DNA of 64,000 bases from Brachybacterium sp. UMB0905. GTDB lineage: Bacteria > Actinomycetota > Actinomycetes > Actinomycetales > Dermabacteraceae. Below, piece after piece: positions 51,143 through 61,153 of this stretch (position 1 is its first letter; every line of letters starts with the position of its first letter). The stretch lies in the NCBI RefSeq assembly GCF_002871795.1, contig NZ_PNHL01000006.1, positions 152,030 to 216,029 of the forward strand. The letters are read 5' to 3'. The notes under the pieces are model-generated. The model saw only the letters and a program-made list of their open reading frames with translations. It ran no database searches and had not been told where the DNA came from. The translations under genes were made by a program, and so were the position numbers.

Positions 51143-52786
51143 ATGAGCACTCACCCGCGCGCCGGACAGCAGGCCCTGCCGGAAGATCTGATCGACGTCG
51201 ACGCCCTGCTGGATGCCTACTACGACGAGCACCCGGATCCCGCGAATCCGGACCAGGCGGTGTCCTTCGGCACCTCGGGCCATCGCGGCTCCTCCCTGGA
51301 TGTGCGCTTCACCGAGGACCACATCGCGGCGACGACGCAGGCGATCGTCGAGTACCGCGCATCGCAGGGCATCCGCGGGCCGCTGTTCATCGGCCGTGAC
51401 ACCCACGCCCTGTCCCGTCCCGCCTTCGACACCGCCCTGGAGGTCCTGGCCGGAAACGGCGTGGCCGCGCAGGTGGACGCGCAGGATGGCTACACCCCCA
51501 CCCCCGCAATCTCCCACGCGATCCTGGTGCACAACCGTGGCAAGGGGGCGCAGGATCCGTCCCGAGCCGACGGCATCGTCGTCACCCCCAGCCACAATCC
51601 GCCGCGCGATGGCGGTTTCAAGTACAACCCGCCGCATGGCGGGCCGGCGGATTCCGATGCGACGACGTGGATCGCAGACCGGGCCAATGAGCTGCTGGCC
51701 GGCGGTCTGCGAGAGGTGCGCCGCCATGGCCGGGCGAAGGCGCTGCAGGATGCGGCGCGCTACGACTACCTGCGCACCTATGTGCAGGATCTGGCGAGCG
51801 TGGTGGATCTGGAGGCGATCCGCCGTGCCGGGGTGCGCATCGGCGCGGATCCGCTGGGCGGCGCTGCCGTGGACTACTGGGCCGAGATCGGCGAGATGCA
51901 TGACCTGGATCTGACGGTCGTGAACCCCGAGGTGGATCCGCAGTGGTCGTTCATGACGCTGGATCGCGACGGGAAGATCCGCATGGACTGCTCGAGCCCC
52001 TGGGCGATGGCGTCCCTGCTGGACAAGCGCGATCAGTACGACATCGCCACCGGGAATGACGCCGATGCGGACCGCCACGGCATCGTCACCCCCGATGGCG
52101 GGCTGATGAACCCCAACCACTACCTGGCCGTCGCGATCCGGTACCTGTTCGCGCACCGCCCGGACTGGCCGACCAGCGCGAAGGTGGGCAAGACAGTGGT
52201 GTCCTCGAGCCTGATCGACCGGGTCGTGGCGTCACTGGGCCGGGAGCTGTTCGAGGTGCCGGTGGGCTTCAAGTGGTTCGTGCCGGGCCTGATCGACTCC
52301 TCGGTGGGCTTCGGTGGCGAGGAGAGCGCGGGGGCCTCGTTCCTGCGCCGCGACGGCTCGGTGTGGACCACCGACAAGGACGGCATCATCATGGCGCTGC
52401 TGGCCTCGGAGATCCTGGCGGTCACGGGCCGCACCCCGAGCGCCCTGCATGCCGAGCTGGTGGAGGAGTTCGGGACGAGCGCCTACGCCCGCTCCGACGC
52501 CCCGGCCACCCGCGAACAGAAGGCGGTGCTGAAGGCCCTGTCCCCCTCGCAGGTGACGGCGACGGAGCTCGCGGGAGAGCCGATCACGGCGGCGATCACG
52601 GAGGCTCCGGCGGGCGGGGCGATCGGCGGGCTGAAGGTCTCCACCGAGAACGCGTGGTTCGCGGCGCGCCCCTCCGGCACCGAGGACATCTACAAGATCT
52701 ACGCCGAGTCCTTCCGCGGCCAGGAGCACCTGGATCAGGTCCAGGAGGCGGCGAAGACCCTGGTGGATGGGGCACTGAACGGCTGA
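51143..52786 (+). CDS. pgm: phosphoglucomutase (alpha-D-glucose phosphate-specific)
   Basis: 547 residues, interconverting glucose-1-phosphate and glucose-6-phosphate, feeding glycogen, trehalose and cell-wall precursors. Domain markers: [11 protein letters not shown] near residue 46, the phosphoserine Ser150 ([11 protein letters not shown]), the magnesium loop [10 protein letters not shown] (about 303-312), the sugar loop [10 protein letters not shown] (about 392-401), and the phosphate-binding [16 protein letters not shown] near 511-526. The length and motifs fit the Pgm type (E. coli Pgm-like), not GlmM or ManB. No overlap with neighbours. Confidence 0.95.
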   Translation: MSTHPRAGQQALPEDLIDVDALLDAYYDEHPDPANPDQAVSFGTSGHRGSSLDVRFTEDHIAATTQAIVEYRASQGIRGPLFIGRDTHALSRPAFDTALEVLAGNGVAAQVDAQDGYTPTPAISHAILVHNRGKGAQDPSRADGIVVTPSHNPPRDGGFKYNPPHGGPADSDATTWIADRANELLAGGLREVRRHGRAKALQDAARYDYLRTYVQDLASVVDLEAIRRAGVRIGADPLGGAAVDYWAEIGEMHDLDLTVVNPEVDPQWSFMTLDRDGKIRMDCSSPWAMASLLDKRDQYDIATGNDADADRHGIVTPDGGLMNPNHYLAVAIRYLFAHRPDWPTSAKVGKTVVSSSLIDRVVASLGRELFEVPVGFKWFVPGLIDSSVGFGGEESAGASFLRRDGSVWTTDKDGIIMALLASEILAVTGRTPSALHAELVEEFGTSAYARSDAPATREQKAVLKALSPSQVTATELAGEPITAAITEAPAGGAIGGLKVSTENAWFAARPSGTEDIYKIYAESFRGQEHLDQVQEAAKTLVDGALNG

Positions 52787-52813
52787 GCGCCAGTCCGGCG
52801 GGCCGGGGTGCGG

Positions 52814-52868
52814 ACGTCGGGGTGCGGGCGAAGCGCCGGGGGATCCCCTCGATGCCCCACCCCGACGT
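52814..52868 (+). terminator. stem-loop downstream of pgm
   Basis: 11-bp perfect arms at 52814-52824 and 52858-52868. The 33-nt loop holds a further small palindrome (GGGGATCCCC). Located 28 bp after the pgm stop. Confidence 0.6.
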
Positions 52869-53006
52869 TCGTCAAAGCGCAGTCAAGAATGGACAGGTCT
52901 CCGGTTCTATCTCCTGCATCACGGCGTGGTGGCGGCATGCACAGAACCCTTGTGCGCCCGGCGGGGACCTCGGCACCATGGCAAAGGTAAAGATTCGGTA
53001 GGGTAC

Positions 53007-53044
53007 AGTGCCGGACCGGAGCTGAAGTGCCGGACCGGGGCTGA
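53007..53044. repeat. 19-bp tandem direct repeat, two units
   Basis: Units 53007-53025 and 53026-53044 differ at one position (AGTGCCGGACCGG[AG]GCTGA), with the start of a third unit following. It lies just past a possible -10 box and about 75 bp before the next ATG, so it would be in the leader. Confidence 0.75.
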
Positions 53045-53118
53045 AGTGCGACGGATGTCGCGCAGCCGCCCACGTTGAGAGACGCCCACTGCCGTGGAGC
53101 ACAGGGGAGGAAGGCCGC

Positions 53119-54138
53119 ATGCGAGAGATCTCGCGCATCAGCGCGGCCTGCGCCGCTGCCGCCATCATGGTGCCCCTCGGCGCAGGGACGGCCCTCGCGC
53201 TCCCGGCGGATGACGAGAACGTCACGCCGCCGGCCAGCAGCGGCGTCGTCTCGAAGAGCCCGCGGACCGATCCCCCCTCGGCAGATCCGGATCCCAGCCG
53301 CCTGCCCTCGGCCGATCCCACGACGGTGACGACGAGCGGCGATCCGACGCAGGAGCCGGAGCCGACCGATACCGGAACACCCTCGCAGACACCGAGCTCG
53401 AGCCCTGCAGACCGCACGGACCCGGCGGGTCCGACGGATCCCACCGATCCTGAGAAAACCACCGATCCTGAGGATCCCACCGATCCTGAGGATCCCACCG
53501 ATCCTGAGAAAACCACCGATCCTGAGGAGACGCCCCCGGACCCGGATCCCACGACGGACCCGTCACCCAAACCGAAGCCCACCACGCCGAGCGACTCCCC
53601 CGACCCCACCTCCCCGAGCTCCCCGGCGAAACCGACCGAGGGCGACGAGGAGTCGGAGGATCCCCCCGCCGTCCCCGAGGAGGGCACGGAGGATCCCGAG
53701 CAGGATGCAGGGCTGGACGACGCGGAGGACCCCGCGCAGCCAGACCCCGAGCCCGCACCGGCGCCGGCCGCGCCTCGCGCAGACGATGCGCAGCAGCCCC
53801 CCGTGGAGCAGCCCAGCCCCACCGCGGCCTCGCGCGACGCCACCCGGGAGGGCAGGTCCACCGCATCGGATGAGCAGGGGGACACCGAGGTGCAGGGGGT
53901 TGCCGCCGACGGACCGACGACCCCGGCGCGCACGGCCCCGGATCCGGAGGCCAAGGGCCCGGTGGTGCGGCTGTTCAACGCCTTCACCGATGACGGCACC
54001 GTCGGCGCCCAGATGCGTCAGGTGCTCCTGGCGGCACTGGGCATCGGCTTCCTCACGGCGGCCGGGTTCATCGGCGCCACCTGGCATTCGCGCCGCGGCG
54101 TGCGCCGCGGTGACCTCGACGGCGGCCCCGAGGCCTGA
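53119..54138 (+). CDS. secreted Thr/Asp/Pro-repeat stalk protein with C-terminal membrane anchor
   Basis: 339 residues: signal peptide with cleavage after ALA (about residue 28), then about 250 residues dominated by Pro, Asp, Glu, Thr and Ser with imperfect TDPEDP/TDPEKT repeats near 105-145, then a C-terminal helix (about 303-322) followed by a basic tail (HSRRGVRRGD). There is no LPxTG motif, so it is anchored by the helix rather than by sortase. The layout suggests an extended cell-surface spacer, possibly glycosylated on Thr/Ser. No catalytic domain is visible. Confidence 0.8.
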   Translation: MREISRISAACAAAAIMVPLGAGTALALPADDENVTPPASSGVVSKSPRTDPPSADPDPSRLPSADPTTVTTSGDPTQEPEPTDTGTPSQTPSSSPADRTDPAGPTDPTDPEKTTDPEDPTDPEDPTDPEKTTDPEETPPDPDPTTDPSPKPKPTTPSDSPDPTSPSSPAKPTEGDEESEDPPAVPEEGTEDPEQDAGLDDAEDPAQPDPEPAPAPAAPRADDAQQPPVEQPSPTAASRDATREGRSTASDEQGDTEVQGVAADGPTTPARTAPDPEAKGPVVRLFNAFTDDGTVGAQMRQVLLAALGIGFLTAAGFIGATWHSRRGVRRGDLDGGPEA

Positions 54139-54142
54139 GGCT

Positions 54143-54187
54143 CAGCGGTCTGACCCGCAGCGGTCTGACCCGCAGCGGCCTGAACCT
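54143..54187. repeat. 15-bp tandem repeat between convergent genes
   Basis: Three units: 54143-54157 and 54158-54172 identical (CAGCGGTCTGACCCG), 54173-54187 with three changes. A fourth partial unit follows inside the end of the minus-strand phosphatase gene. No conventional hairpin is seen here. Confidence 0.8.
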
Positions 54188-54750
54188 CAGCGCTCGTCGG
54201 CCAGATCACCGGCCGCCGGATCGCCCACTGCCGAATCGCCGGTGGACAGCTGCGCGCGCACATGCGCGATGATCCCCGGCAGCGCCGCATGCATGTCCCG
54301 CACGGTGCGATCGAACGCCCCCTGCCCCTCGTACCAGGGGTCCTCCACGGCGAGCTCCACCTCGGAGGTCCGCTCCTGCCCGGGCTCGAAACGGCGCCAG
54401 AGCGCGATCTCCGGCGCGGTGCGGCCGGGCGGAGTCTGATCGGCCATACGGCGCAGGGTCTGCGCGTGCTCGGGCGTCATCGCCAGCACAAGGTCCCAGG
54501 CCAGTAGCTCCGTGAGGTGGATGGTGCGGGCCTCATGCTCGAAGGGCTGGGCGTATCCGGCGTGCTCGAGGGCCAGCTCGGTGCGGTCGTCCATCGGCGC
54601 GCCCTCCGCCTCCCAGCTGGTGCCGGCTGAGCCCACCTCCACCTGCTCGCCCAGACCTTCGTGCGCGAGCGCCCGGCGCAGCAGCACCGCCGCTGCGGGC
54701 GAGCGGCAGATATTGCCGGTGCAGACGGTGAGCAGGCGATACGGGGGCAT
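54187..54750 (-). CDS. low-molecular-weight protein-tyrosine phosphatase
   Basis: 187 residues from the ATG at 54750 (ATG 54759 adds three residues). P-loop CTGNICRS with nucleophile Cys10 and Arg16 at the N-terminus, and the general acid Asp137 in VEDPWYEG. The SAGTSWEAEGAPMDDR region is typical of Wzb/PtpA-like enzymes. The C-terminus carries an added Ala/Gly/Asp repeat (GDSAVGDPAAGDLADER) not needed for catalysis. It may control tyrosine phosphorylation linked to polysaccharide export, but no such genes are adjacent. Confidence 0.92.
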   Translation of the reverse strand: MPPYRLLTVCTGNICRSPAAAVLLRRALAHEGLGEQVEVGSAGTSWEAEGAPMDDRTELALEHAGYAQPFEHEARTIHLTELLAWDLVLAMTPEHAQTLRRMADQTPPGRTAPEIALWRRFEPGQERTSEVELAVEDPWYEGQGAFDRTVRDMHAALPGIIAHVRAQLSTGDSAVGDPAAGDLADER

Positions 54751-54921
54751 GAGGCCCATTGTGCCAAGCCGTTTCGGTTCGCGGAGCGGCCCGGTGGGCG
54801 GCGCTGCCCGCAGACCCGTACACTGGCCATGAGTGCGAGCGAGCCATCGGCTGCGCACGCGCACGACGCCTTGGAGGCACGAAGGCCCGTGAGTACGCAA
54901 CGACCGCCCAGGAGGACACCG

Positions 54922-55407
54922 ATGGCCGACATCATCCGCGCCCATGACGACGACTGGTCGCTCGTCCGGGAGATCCGTCTGAGGTCCCTGACGTCCGACC
55001 CCTCCGCCTTCGGGCAGAGCTGGGAGAAGGAGTCGACCTACGAGGACTCCGTGTGGCGTCAGCGGGTGCAGGACGCCGCCTGGTTCCTCGCCGTCGACGC
55101 CGGTGATCCGGTGGGGGTGGTGGCTGTGCGCCACGAGGGGGACGCCCCCGCCAATGAGCGAGAGCTGCAGGCCATGTGGGTGACCCCGGCGTCGCGGCAC
55201 AGCGGCATCGCCGTCCGCCTGGCCGAGGCGGTGTTCGAGTGGGCCCGCGAGGACTCCGCGGACACCGTCACGCTGTACGTCGGCCCGGGGAACACCGGTG
55301 CGCGAGCCCTGTATGAGTCCCTGGGCTTCCGGGACACCGGGGACCGCTGGGAGGTCGTCGAGGGCGACCCCGACGGTGACTGGCACAAGATGGCCCGCGC
55401 CCTCTGA
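54922..55407 (+). CDS. GNAT family N-acetyltransferase
   Basis: 161 residues from the ATG at 54922 behind GGAGGA; a longer in-frame start exists upstream but has no support. GNAT fold: EIRLRSLTSDPSAFGQSW start typical of one GNAT subgroup, motif A as MWVTPASRHSGIAVRLAEAV (core RHSGIAVRL in place of the usual Q/R-x2-G-x-G/A), and motif B NTGARALYESLGFRDTG. Acetyl acceptor unknown. Divergent from the phosphatase gene. Confidence 0.88.
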   Translation: MADIIRAHDDDWSLVREIRLRSLTSDPSAFGQSWEKESTYEDSVWRQRVQDAAWFLAVDAGDPVGVVAVRHEGDAPANERELQAMWVTPASRHSGIAVRLAEAVFEWAREDSADTVTLYVGPGNTGARALYESLGFRDTGDRWEVVEGDPDGDWHKMARAL

Positions 55408-55447
55408 GCCACGACACCCGTCGACTGACCTGACCTGACCTAACCTG

Positions 55448-56542
55448 ATGAGCATTCTCTCGCGCCTGTCCACCGTGGTGCGCGGCGGCAGCTCGACCAC
55501 CACCGATCGTCCGCACTGGGCCGCCCGCCTCGAGGACGTCAAGAACGGCGTGGTGGGTGGCGCACTGCGCCGACTGGGCTGGCAGCCGCGCGTGCAGCCC
55601 TTCCACGGCTACGGCTCGGAGCGCAGCGTGCGAGTGCTCGCCAAGGTCCTGTACGCCTCGCCGTCCACCCCCGCCGACTATCACGACCAGCCGGTGCACG
55701 ACATGCGCACCATGGCGGTGCGGGGCTGGCGGAACTTCGCCGGTCAGGTGGCGCCCCACCGCACCGTCCACGTGCTGCTGGGCCAGCAGCAGTTCACCAC
55801 CCGGGCGGACCGCTCCGGGATCGTGGATGTGACGCTCGAGGTGTCCCTGCCGCCCGGCCAGCATGAGGCAGTGCTGTGGACGATGCCCGGCAATGAGGTC
55901 ACCGCCGATATCACCGTGGTACCGCCGACGGCGCAGGTGGGGCTGGTCAGCGATATCGATGACACCGTCATGGTGACGTGGCTGCCGCGCCCGATGCTCG
56001 CGTTCTGGAACGCATTCGTGGTCCACCAGTCCTCCCGGCAGGTGGTGCCGGGGATGCCACGGCTGTACCAACGCCTGCTGCGCGAGCACCCGCAGATGCC
56101 GGTGGTGTACCTGTCCACGGGCGCCTGGAACGTGTTCCCGGTGCTCAAGCGGTTCCTGTACCGCAACGGCTACCCGGACGGTCCGCTGCTGCTGACGGAC
56201 TGGGGGCCGACGAACACCGGGTTCTTCCGTTCCGGCCCCGATCACAAGCACCGCTCCCTCGAGCGGCTGCGCAAGGCCCTGCCGGATCTGCGCTGGATCC
56301 TGGTGGGGGACGACGGACAGCATGACCCGACGATCTACGCCGAGTTCGCCGAGCGCCACCCGGAGGCCGTGGAGGCGATCCTGATCCGCGAGCTCACCGA
56401 GCCGGAGCAGCTGCTCGCGCACGGCACCCGCAAGCCCCTGGCGGAGCCGCGCGAGGACCGCGGCGGCCCGCTGTCGCTGTCCGCCCCGGACGGCCACGGC
56501 CTGCTCGCGAAACTGCAGTCGCTGCGGATGCTGGCGCGGTGA
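55448..56542 (+). CDS. App1 family (DUF2183) phosphatidate phosphatase-like protein
   Basis: 364 residues. A beta-rich N-terminal half ends with ITVVPPTAQVGL, followed by the App1 catalytic domain with the HAD-like DxDxT motif VSDIDDTVMVTW (about 178-189), STGAWNVFPVLKRFL and LVGDDGQHDPTIY (HAD motif IV-like). Yeast App1 dephosphorylates phosphatidic acid; the bacterial substrate is unproven. No signal peptide. Its stop overlaps the following GNAT gene by 4 bp. Confidence 0.9.
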   Translation: MSILSRLSTVVRGGSSTTTDRPHWAARLEDVKNGVVGGALRRLGWQPRVQPFHGYGSERSVRVLAKVLYASPSTPADYHDQPVHDMRTMAVRGWRNFAGQVAPHRTVHVLLGQQQFTTRADRSGIVDVTLEVSLPPGQHEAVLWTMPGNEVTADITVVPPTAQVGLVSDIDDTVMVTWLPRPMLAFWNAFVVHQSSRQVVPGMPRLYQRLLREHPQMPVVYLSTGAWNVFPVLKRFLYRNGYPDGPLLLTDWGPTNTGFFRSGPDHKHRSLERLRKALPDLRWILVGDDGQHDPTIYAEFAERHPEAVEAILIRELTEPEQLLAHGTRKPLAEPREDRGGPLSLSAPDGHGLLAKLQSLRMLAR

Positions 56543-57108
56543 GCGGGGACGCAGCGACCCCGTCGGCCCCGGTGCTGCGCCCGGCTCGGGACGGGGACAT
56601 CCCCCAGATCGTGGATCTCGTGCAGCGGGCCTACCGCGGTGAGGGCGGGTGGACCACCGAGGCGCATCTGGTGGATGGCGCCCGCGCCGAAGCCGCCGAG
56701 GTGCGCGACATGCTCGCCTCCCCCGCTGTGCACCTGCTGGTCGCGGAGGCTGATGGGATGCTGCAGGGCTGCGCGTACACCCGGATCGACCCCGCGGATG
56801 CCACCGGCGTGGTCCGCGCCGAGCTGGGGCTGTTCGCGGTGGATCCGGCGCTGCAGGGCCTGGGGCTGGGGTCCCGGCTGCTGGAGGCGCAGGTGGAGCA
56901 GCTGCTCGGCCGCGGCGTGGACGTACTCATGATCCAGGTGCTCCAGTCTCGGCCGGAGCTGCAGGCCTGGTATACGCGCCACGGCTTCGTCTCCACCGGG
57001 CAGGCGGTGCCCTTCGCGGGGGATCCTGCGCTGCTGAAGGTCGCAGGGCTGGGAATGGACGTCATGGAGCGCCCTCTGGCCCTGTCACCAGGGGTTCAGC
57101 CCGGATAA
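56539..57108 (+). CDS. GNAT family N-acetyltransferase
   Basis: 189 residues. The GTG start overlaps the App1 stop (GTGA), so translation is coupled. GNAT motifs: LRPARDGDIPQIVDLVQRAYRG start, AELGLFAVDPALQGLGLGSRLLEA (core VDPALQGLGLGSRLL, the acetyl-CoA loop), and YTRHGFVSTG. The segment GEGGWTTEAHLVDG is characteristic of the subfamily acting on small-molecule amines, but the acceptor is unknown. Confidence 0.88.
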   Translation: MSGDAATPSAPVLRPARDGDIPQIVDLVQRAYRGEGGWTTEAHLVDGARAEAAEVRDMLASPAVHLLVAEADGMLQGCAYTRIDPADATGVVRAELGLFAVDPALQGLGLGSRLLEAQVEQLLGRGVDVLMIQVLQSRPELQAWYTRHGFVSTGQAVPFAGDPALLKVAGLGMDVMERPLALSPGVQPG

Positions 57109-57117
57109 ACTGGGGTC

Positions 57118-58134
57118 ATGAGCAACGACGCCTACACTCCTTCCGCCGCCCGCTACGACCACACCCCGTACCGTCGCGCCGGCCGCTCCGGCGTCCTGCT
57201 GCCCCCGATCTCCCTGGGCTTCTGGCAGAACTTCGGAGAGGACCGCGACGAGACCACGCTGCGCCGCATTATGCAGCGCGCCTTCGATCTGGGCGTGACC
57301 CACTTCGACCTGGCCAACAACTACGGCCCCCCGCCCGGGGCCGCGGAATCGCATGTGGGGCGGATCCTGCACCGCGACTTCCGAGCCCACCGCGATGAGC
57401 TGATCATCTCCACCAAGGCCGGCTACCACATGTGGGATGGCCCCTACGGCGATGGCGGCTCCCGCAAGTACCTGCTGAGCTCGCTGGACCAGTCGCTCGA
57501 GCGCCTGGGCCTGGAGTATGTGGACATCTTCTACCACCACCGCGAGGACCCGGAGACTCCACTCCAGGAGACGATGGGCGCCCTGGCCGATGCGGTCCAC
57601 AGCGGCCGCGCCCTGTACGTGGGCATCTCGAACTACTCCCCCGAGGCCACTCGCGGCGCCCACCAGCTGCTGGCCGAGCGCGGGGTGCCGCTGCTGATCC
57701 ACCAGCCGTCCTACTCGATGTTCAACCGGCATGTGGAGAACGGCCTGCTGGAGACCGTCGATGAGCTGGGCGTCGGCATCGCGGCGTTCTCGCCGCTGCA
57801 GCAGGGTCTGCTGACCAACCGCTACATGTCCGGGGTGCCCGCGGGCTCACGCGCCCACGGCTCCAACGGCTCGCTCACCGAGCGGCAGGTGAAGGACAAG
57901 GACTACCAGACGCGCGTGCGCGGGCTGTCGGAGATCGCGCACGAGCGCGGCCAGTCCCTTGCACAGATGGCGCTGGCGTGGGCGCTGCGGCACCCGCAGG
58001 TCACCACCGCCCTGGTGGGAGCGTCCTCGATCCCGCAGCTCGAGCAGAACGTCCAGACCATGCAGAACCCGGACTTCACCGCAGAGGAGCTCGAGCGCAT
58101 CGACGAGTTCGCGATCGACGGCACCGCCCGCTGA
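57118..58134 (+). CDS. aldo/keto reductase, L-glyceraldehyde-3-phosphate reductase-like (YghZ type)
   Basis: 338 residues, TIM-barrel NADPH-dependent carbonyl reductase. Catalytic tetrad: Asp in HFDLANNYGPP (with the Tyr in NNYG), Lys in STKAGYHMW and His in IFYHHRED. The YRRAGRSGVLLPPISLGFW start and YNMFNR-like YSMFNRHVENGLL region match YghZ/MgrA-type enzymes that detoxify L-glyceraldehyde-3-phosphate or methylglyoxal. Nine bp after the GNAT gene. Convergent with ppc, sharing a hairpin terminator. Confidence 0.9.
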   Translation: MSNDAYTPSAARYDHTPYRRAGRSGVLLPPISLGFWQNFGEDRDETTLRRIMQRAFDLGVTHFDLANNYGPPPGAAESHVGRILHRDFRAHRDELIISTKAGYHMWDGPYGDGGSRKYLLSSLDQSLERLGLEYVDIFYHHREDPETPLQETMGALADAVHSGRALYVGISNYSPEATRGAHQLLAERGVPLLIHQPSYSMFNRHVENGLLETVDELGVGIAAFSPLQQGLLTNRYMSGVPAGSRAHGSNGSLTERQVKDKDYQTRVRGLSEIAHERGQSLAQMALAWALRHPQVTTALVGASSIPQLEQNVQTMQNPDFTAEELERIDEFAIDGTAR

Positions 58135-58166
58135 TCCGGTCCGGGCGCGCCCGGGTCCGACCGGGC

Positions 58167-58185
58167 ACACCGGCTCAGCCGGTGT
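58167..58185. terminator. bidirectional stem-loop whose loop is the ppc stop codon
   Basis: 8-bp perfect arms (58167-58174 and 58178-58185) enclose a 3-nt loop TCA, which is the TGA stop of ppc on the minus strand. On the plus strand it is 33 bp past the reductase stop and is followed by TTCTTC. Confidence 0.7.
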
Positions 58186-61000
58186 TCTTCAGGCCCGCGG
58201 CGATGCCGTTGATCGTGGTGAGCAGGGCCCGCTGCAGCTGCGGGTCCAGCTCCTCACCGCGGGCGGCGGCCGCCCGGGCCCGCTGCAGCATGGAGACCTG
58301 CAGGTAGGAGATGGGATCCAGGTAGCGGTCGCGCACGGCGAGGGTGCGCTTGAGGATCGGCTGGCCGTCCAGCAGCTCGAGCACTCCGGTGAGCCGCTCG
58401 ACCTCCGCGACGCTCAGCTCGTACTCCGCGCGGATGCGGTCGAACAGGTACCACAGGCGCTCGGGCACGAGGGAGTGCACGTAGTGGGCGGCGATCTGCA
58501 TGTCGGTCTTCGCCAGCTGCATCTCCACATTGGAGATGACGGTGCGGAAGAAGTGCCAGCGGCGATGCATCTCGTGCAGGTCCGCCTCGAGGCCCGCCTC
58601 CCGCGCCGCTTTCAGCCCGGAGCCGACCCCGAACCAGCCGGGCACGATCTGGCGCGACTGCGTCCAGCCGAACACCCACGGGATCGCCCGCAGCCCGTCC
58701 AGGCCCTTCTCGCTGGTGGTGCGCTTGGAGGGACGGGAGCCGATGTTCATATCCCCCAGCTGCTCCACGGGCGTGGAGGTCACGAAGTACTCGGGCAGCC
58801 CCTCGTCCTCCACGAGCGTGCGGTAGCGGGCGAAGGCCGCATCGGAGACCGCCTCCATCACGCCGCCGAACCGGTCGAGGTCCTCCGCGCTCGTGCGAGG
58901 GGCGGTGTGCAGGGCGCTGCCCTCGAGCACCGCCGCGAGGGAGAGATCCAGGTTCTCGCGGGCCAGTGAGGGCAGGGTGTATTTGTCGGAGATGACCTCG
59001 CCCTGCTCGGTGAACTTGATCTCGCCCTCGAGCACACCGTAGGGCTGGGCGAGGATCGCATCGTAGGTGGGGCCGCCGCCGCGGCCGACGGAGCCGCCGC
59101 GGCCGTGGAACAGACGCAGCGTCACGCCGTGTCGGGCAGCGGTGTCGCGCAGGGCGCGCTGGGCCTGGTGGATCACCCACTGGCTGGTGATGACACCGGC
59201 GTCCTTGTTGCCATCGGAGTAGCCGAGCATGACCTCTTGGCGGTCGCCGCGCAGGCGCACGATCTCCCGGTAGGAGGGGTCCGACAGCAGCTCGTCGAGG
59301 ATCTGCCCGGCGTTGTTGAGCTCCTGGACCTCCTCCAGCAGCGGCACGAAGCCGAGGTCCGCGCGCGGGTCCTCCCCCGCGAGGGACAGCAGGCCGGCCT
59401 CGCGGGCCAGCAGCGCGGCAGCAAGCACATCGTCGGCCCCGTGGGTCATGGAGATGATGTATGTCTCGATGACGGAGGTGCCGTACAGGCGGTGGGCGTC
59501 GCGGATCTCGCGGAACACCTGGAAGGTGGTGCGGGTGTCCTCGTCGAGGATCGATTCGTCCTCGGTGATCGCGGAGCCGACGAGGGGGCGTCGGCTCGCG
59601 AGCTCGCGGGCCAGCACGGCGGTGCGCTCGGCGCGGCTGAGCTCCGCGTAGGGGCGCTCCAGCTCCCCCACCCGGTCGAAGAGGCGCGCGGCCACGGCAT
59701 GGTGCTTCTCGGAGTGCTCGCGGATGTCGAGGGTCGCGAGGTTCAGCCCGGAGGCGGCGAGCACATGCTGGGCCACAGCCAGGGTGCCATCGGCCGCCTT
59801 GCGCCCGCCGTGGCGGCGCAGAGCATCCCGCAGGATGCCCAGATCCGCGGCCAGCTCCTCGCGGGTGGCGTAGTCGGCGCCATGTACATGCGCATCGGCG
59901 GTACGGATCCGCTCCCGCGTGGCGTGCAGCTTCTCCCGCATGGCGCCGAGCTTGAGCCGGTAGGGCTCCTCGCGGTACAGCTCCTGCTGAACGGGGTCGA
60001 TCCCCGGGGTGTGCTCGAGATCCGCCGCGAGGCTCTCCCGCAGCTCGGCGTCATCCCCAGTCAGTGCGCTGGAGACGGACAGCTCAAGGATCAGGTCCTC
60101 AACAACCTCGATCGCGAGGTCGATCGCCGTCTCGGACTGCAGGCGCAGCACCTCCCGGGTGACGTCAGCGGTGACGTAGGGGTTGCCGTCGCGGTCCCCG
60201 CCAATCCAGGAGCCGAAGCGCAGCGGGACGTGGTCCTCCCGCAGCTCAGCGCCGTGGGCGCGCAGCTCCTCGCGCAGGTCATCGAGCATGCCCGGCATGG
60301 TGGTGCGGAAGATCTGCCGCAGGTAGTACAGGGCGTTGCGGGCCTCATCCTGCGGGGTGGGGCGGTGGCGGCGAAGCTCATCGGTCTGCCACAGCGTCTC
60401 GATCAGCTCGGCGAGGTCGCGGTCCTGTCGGCGCCGTTCGAGGCTGCCCTCCTCGGTGTCCACGGCCAGCAGGTCGGAGATGCGCCGCAGCTTGGTCAGG
60501 ACCGCGCGGCGGGACGCCTCCGTGGGGTGGGCGGTGAAGACCAGGCGCACGTCCAGGGAATCCACCGCCTGCTGCAGACCCTCGGGACCGAGCTTGTCGT
60601 GGACGGCGCGGACGGTCCGCGGCACCCAGGACTCGGCCGCCGGGCGCTCCTGCAGGGCGCGCACGCGGTACACCTGCTCCGCGGCGTTGGCCAGCAGGAA
60701 GTACTGGGTGAAGGCGCGGCTCAGCGCGGTGGCCTGCTCGAGGGGCACATTCGCGAGGGAGGCGACGACATCGTGGGAGCTGGCCTCGGAGTCCGCGGAC
60801 TTCGCCGCTTTGGTGGTCTGGCGCACCTCTTCTACGAGGTCCAGCAGCTCCTGGCCGTGCTGCTCAGCGAGGGTGTGGCCCAGCAGCGTGGAGAGGCGAC
60901 GCACGGTCGCCCGCAGTGGCGCATCGATCAGCGGATCATCCCCGACCACGGGGAACTCACTGGTCAGGGTGGGGACGTCGATGGCGTCGGGCTCGCGCAC
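58175..61000 (-). CDS. ppc: phosphoenolpyruvate carboxylase
   Basis: 941 residues, the anaplerotic enzyme making oxaloacetate from PEP and bicarbonate. Catalytic His in [12 protein letters not shown] (about residue 158), the [17 protein letters not shown] region as [15 protein letters not shown], the second signature [10 protein letters not shown] with the catalytic Lys, the substrate loop [15 protein letters not shown], and the C-terminal allosteric ending AAGLKNTG where the terminal Gly is universal. Start GTG 61000 with AGGAGG. Typical actinobacterial length. Confidence 0.97.
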   Translation of the reverse strand: MREPDAIDVPTLTSEFPVVGDDPLIDAPLRATVRRLSTLLGHTLAEQHGQELLDLVEEVRQTTKAAKSADSEASSHDVVASLANVPLEQATALSRAFTQYFLLANAAEQVYRVRALQERPAAESWVPRTVRAVHDKLGPEGLQQAVDSLDVRLVFTAHPTEASRRAVLTKLRRISDLLAVDTEEGSLERRRQDRDLAELIETLWQTDELRRHRPTPQDEARNALYYLRQIFRTTMPGMLDDLREELRAHGAELREDHVPLRFGSWIGGDRDGNPYVTADVTREVLRLQSETAIDLAIEVVEDLILELSVSSALTGDDAELRESLAADLEHTPGIDPVQQELYREEPYRLKLGAMREKLHATRERIRTADAHVHGADYATREELAADLGILRDALRRHGGRKAADGTLAVAQHVLAASGLNLATLDIREHSEKHHAVAARLFDRVGELERPYAELSRAERTAVLARELASRRPLVGSAITEDESILDEDTRTTFQVFREIRDAHRLYGTSVIETYIISMTHGADDVLAAALLAREAGLLSLAGEDPRADLGFVPLLEEVQELNNAGQILDELLSDPSYREIVRLRGDRQEVMLGYSDGNKDAGVITSQWVIHQAQRALRDTAARHGVTLRLFHGRGGSVGRGGGPTYDAILAQPYGVLEGEIKFTEQGEVISDKYTLPSLARENLDLSLAAVLEGSALHTAPRTSAEDLDRFGGVMEAVSDAAFARYRTLVEDEGLPEYFVTSTPVEQLGDMNIGSRPSKRTTSEKGLDGLRAIPWVFGWTQSRQIVPGWFGVGSGLKAAREAGLEADLHEMHRRWHFFRTVISNVEMQLAKTDMQIAAHYVHSLVPERLWYLFDRIRAEYELSVAEVERLTGVLELLDGQPILKRTLAVRDRYLDPISYLQVSMLQRARAAAARGEELDPQLQRALLTTINGIAAGLKNTG

Positions 61001-61153
61001 GGGGCCTCCTGGGGATGGGCGCCGGACCGCGGTCGCCGACGGGTTCCAGGGCGACCGCGCCGACGCGGGACGAACGGGGACAGACTATCGCGCGGGGCGT
61101 TCCGGGCCGCGGGGCGTGCAGGGTTTGGGACGGCGACACGGCGCGGGATGCGC

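Larger units (their letters stand above)
52787..53118. other. 332-bp intergenic region with terminator and repeat
   Basis: No gene. Contains the pgm terminator-like inverted repeat (52814-52868) and a 19-bp tandem repeat (53007-53044); TAGGGT at 52999-53004 could be a -10 box for the stalk-protein gene. Confidence 0.55.
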
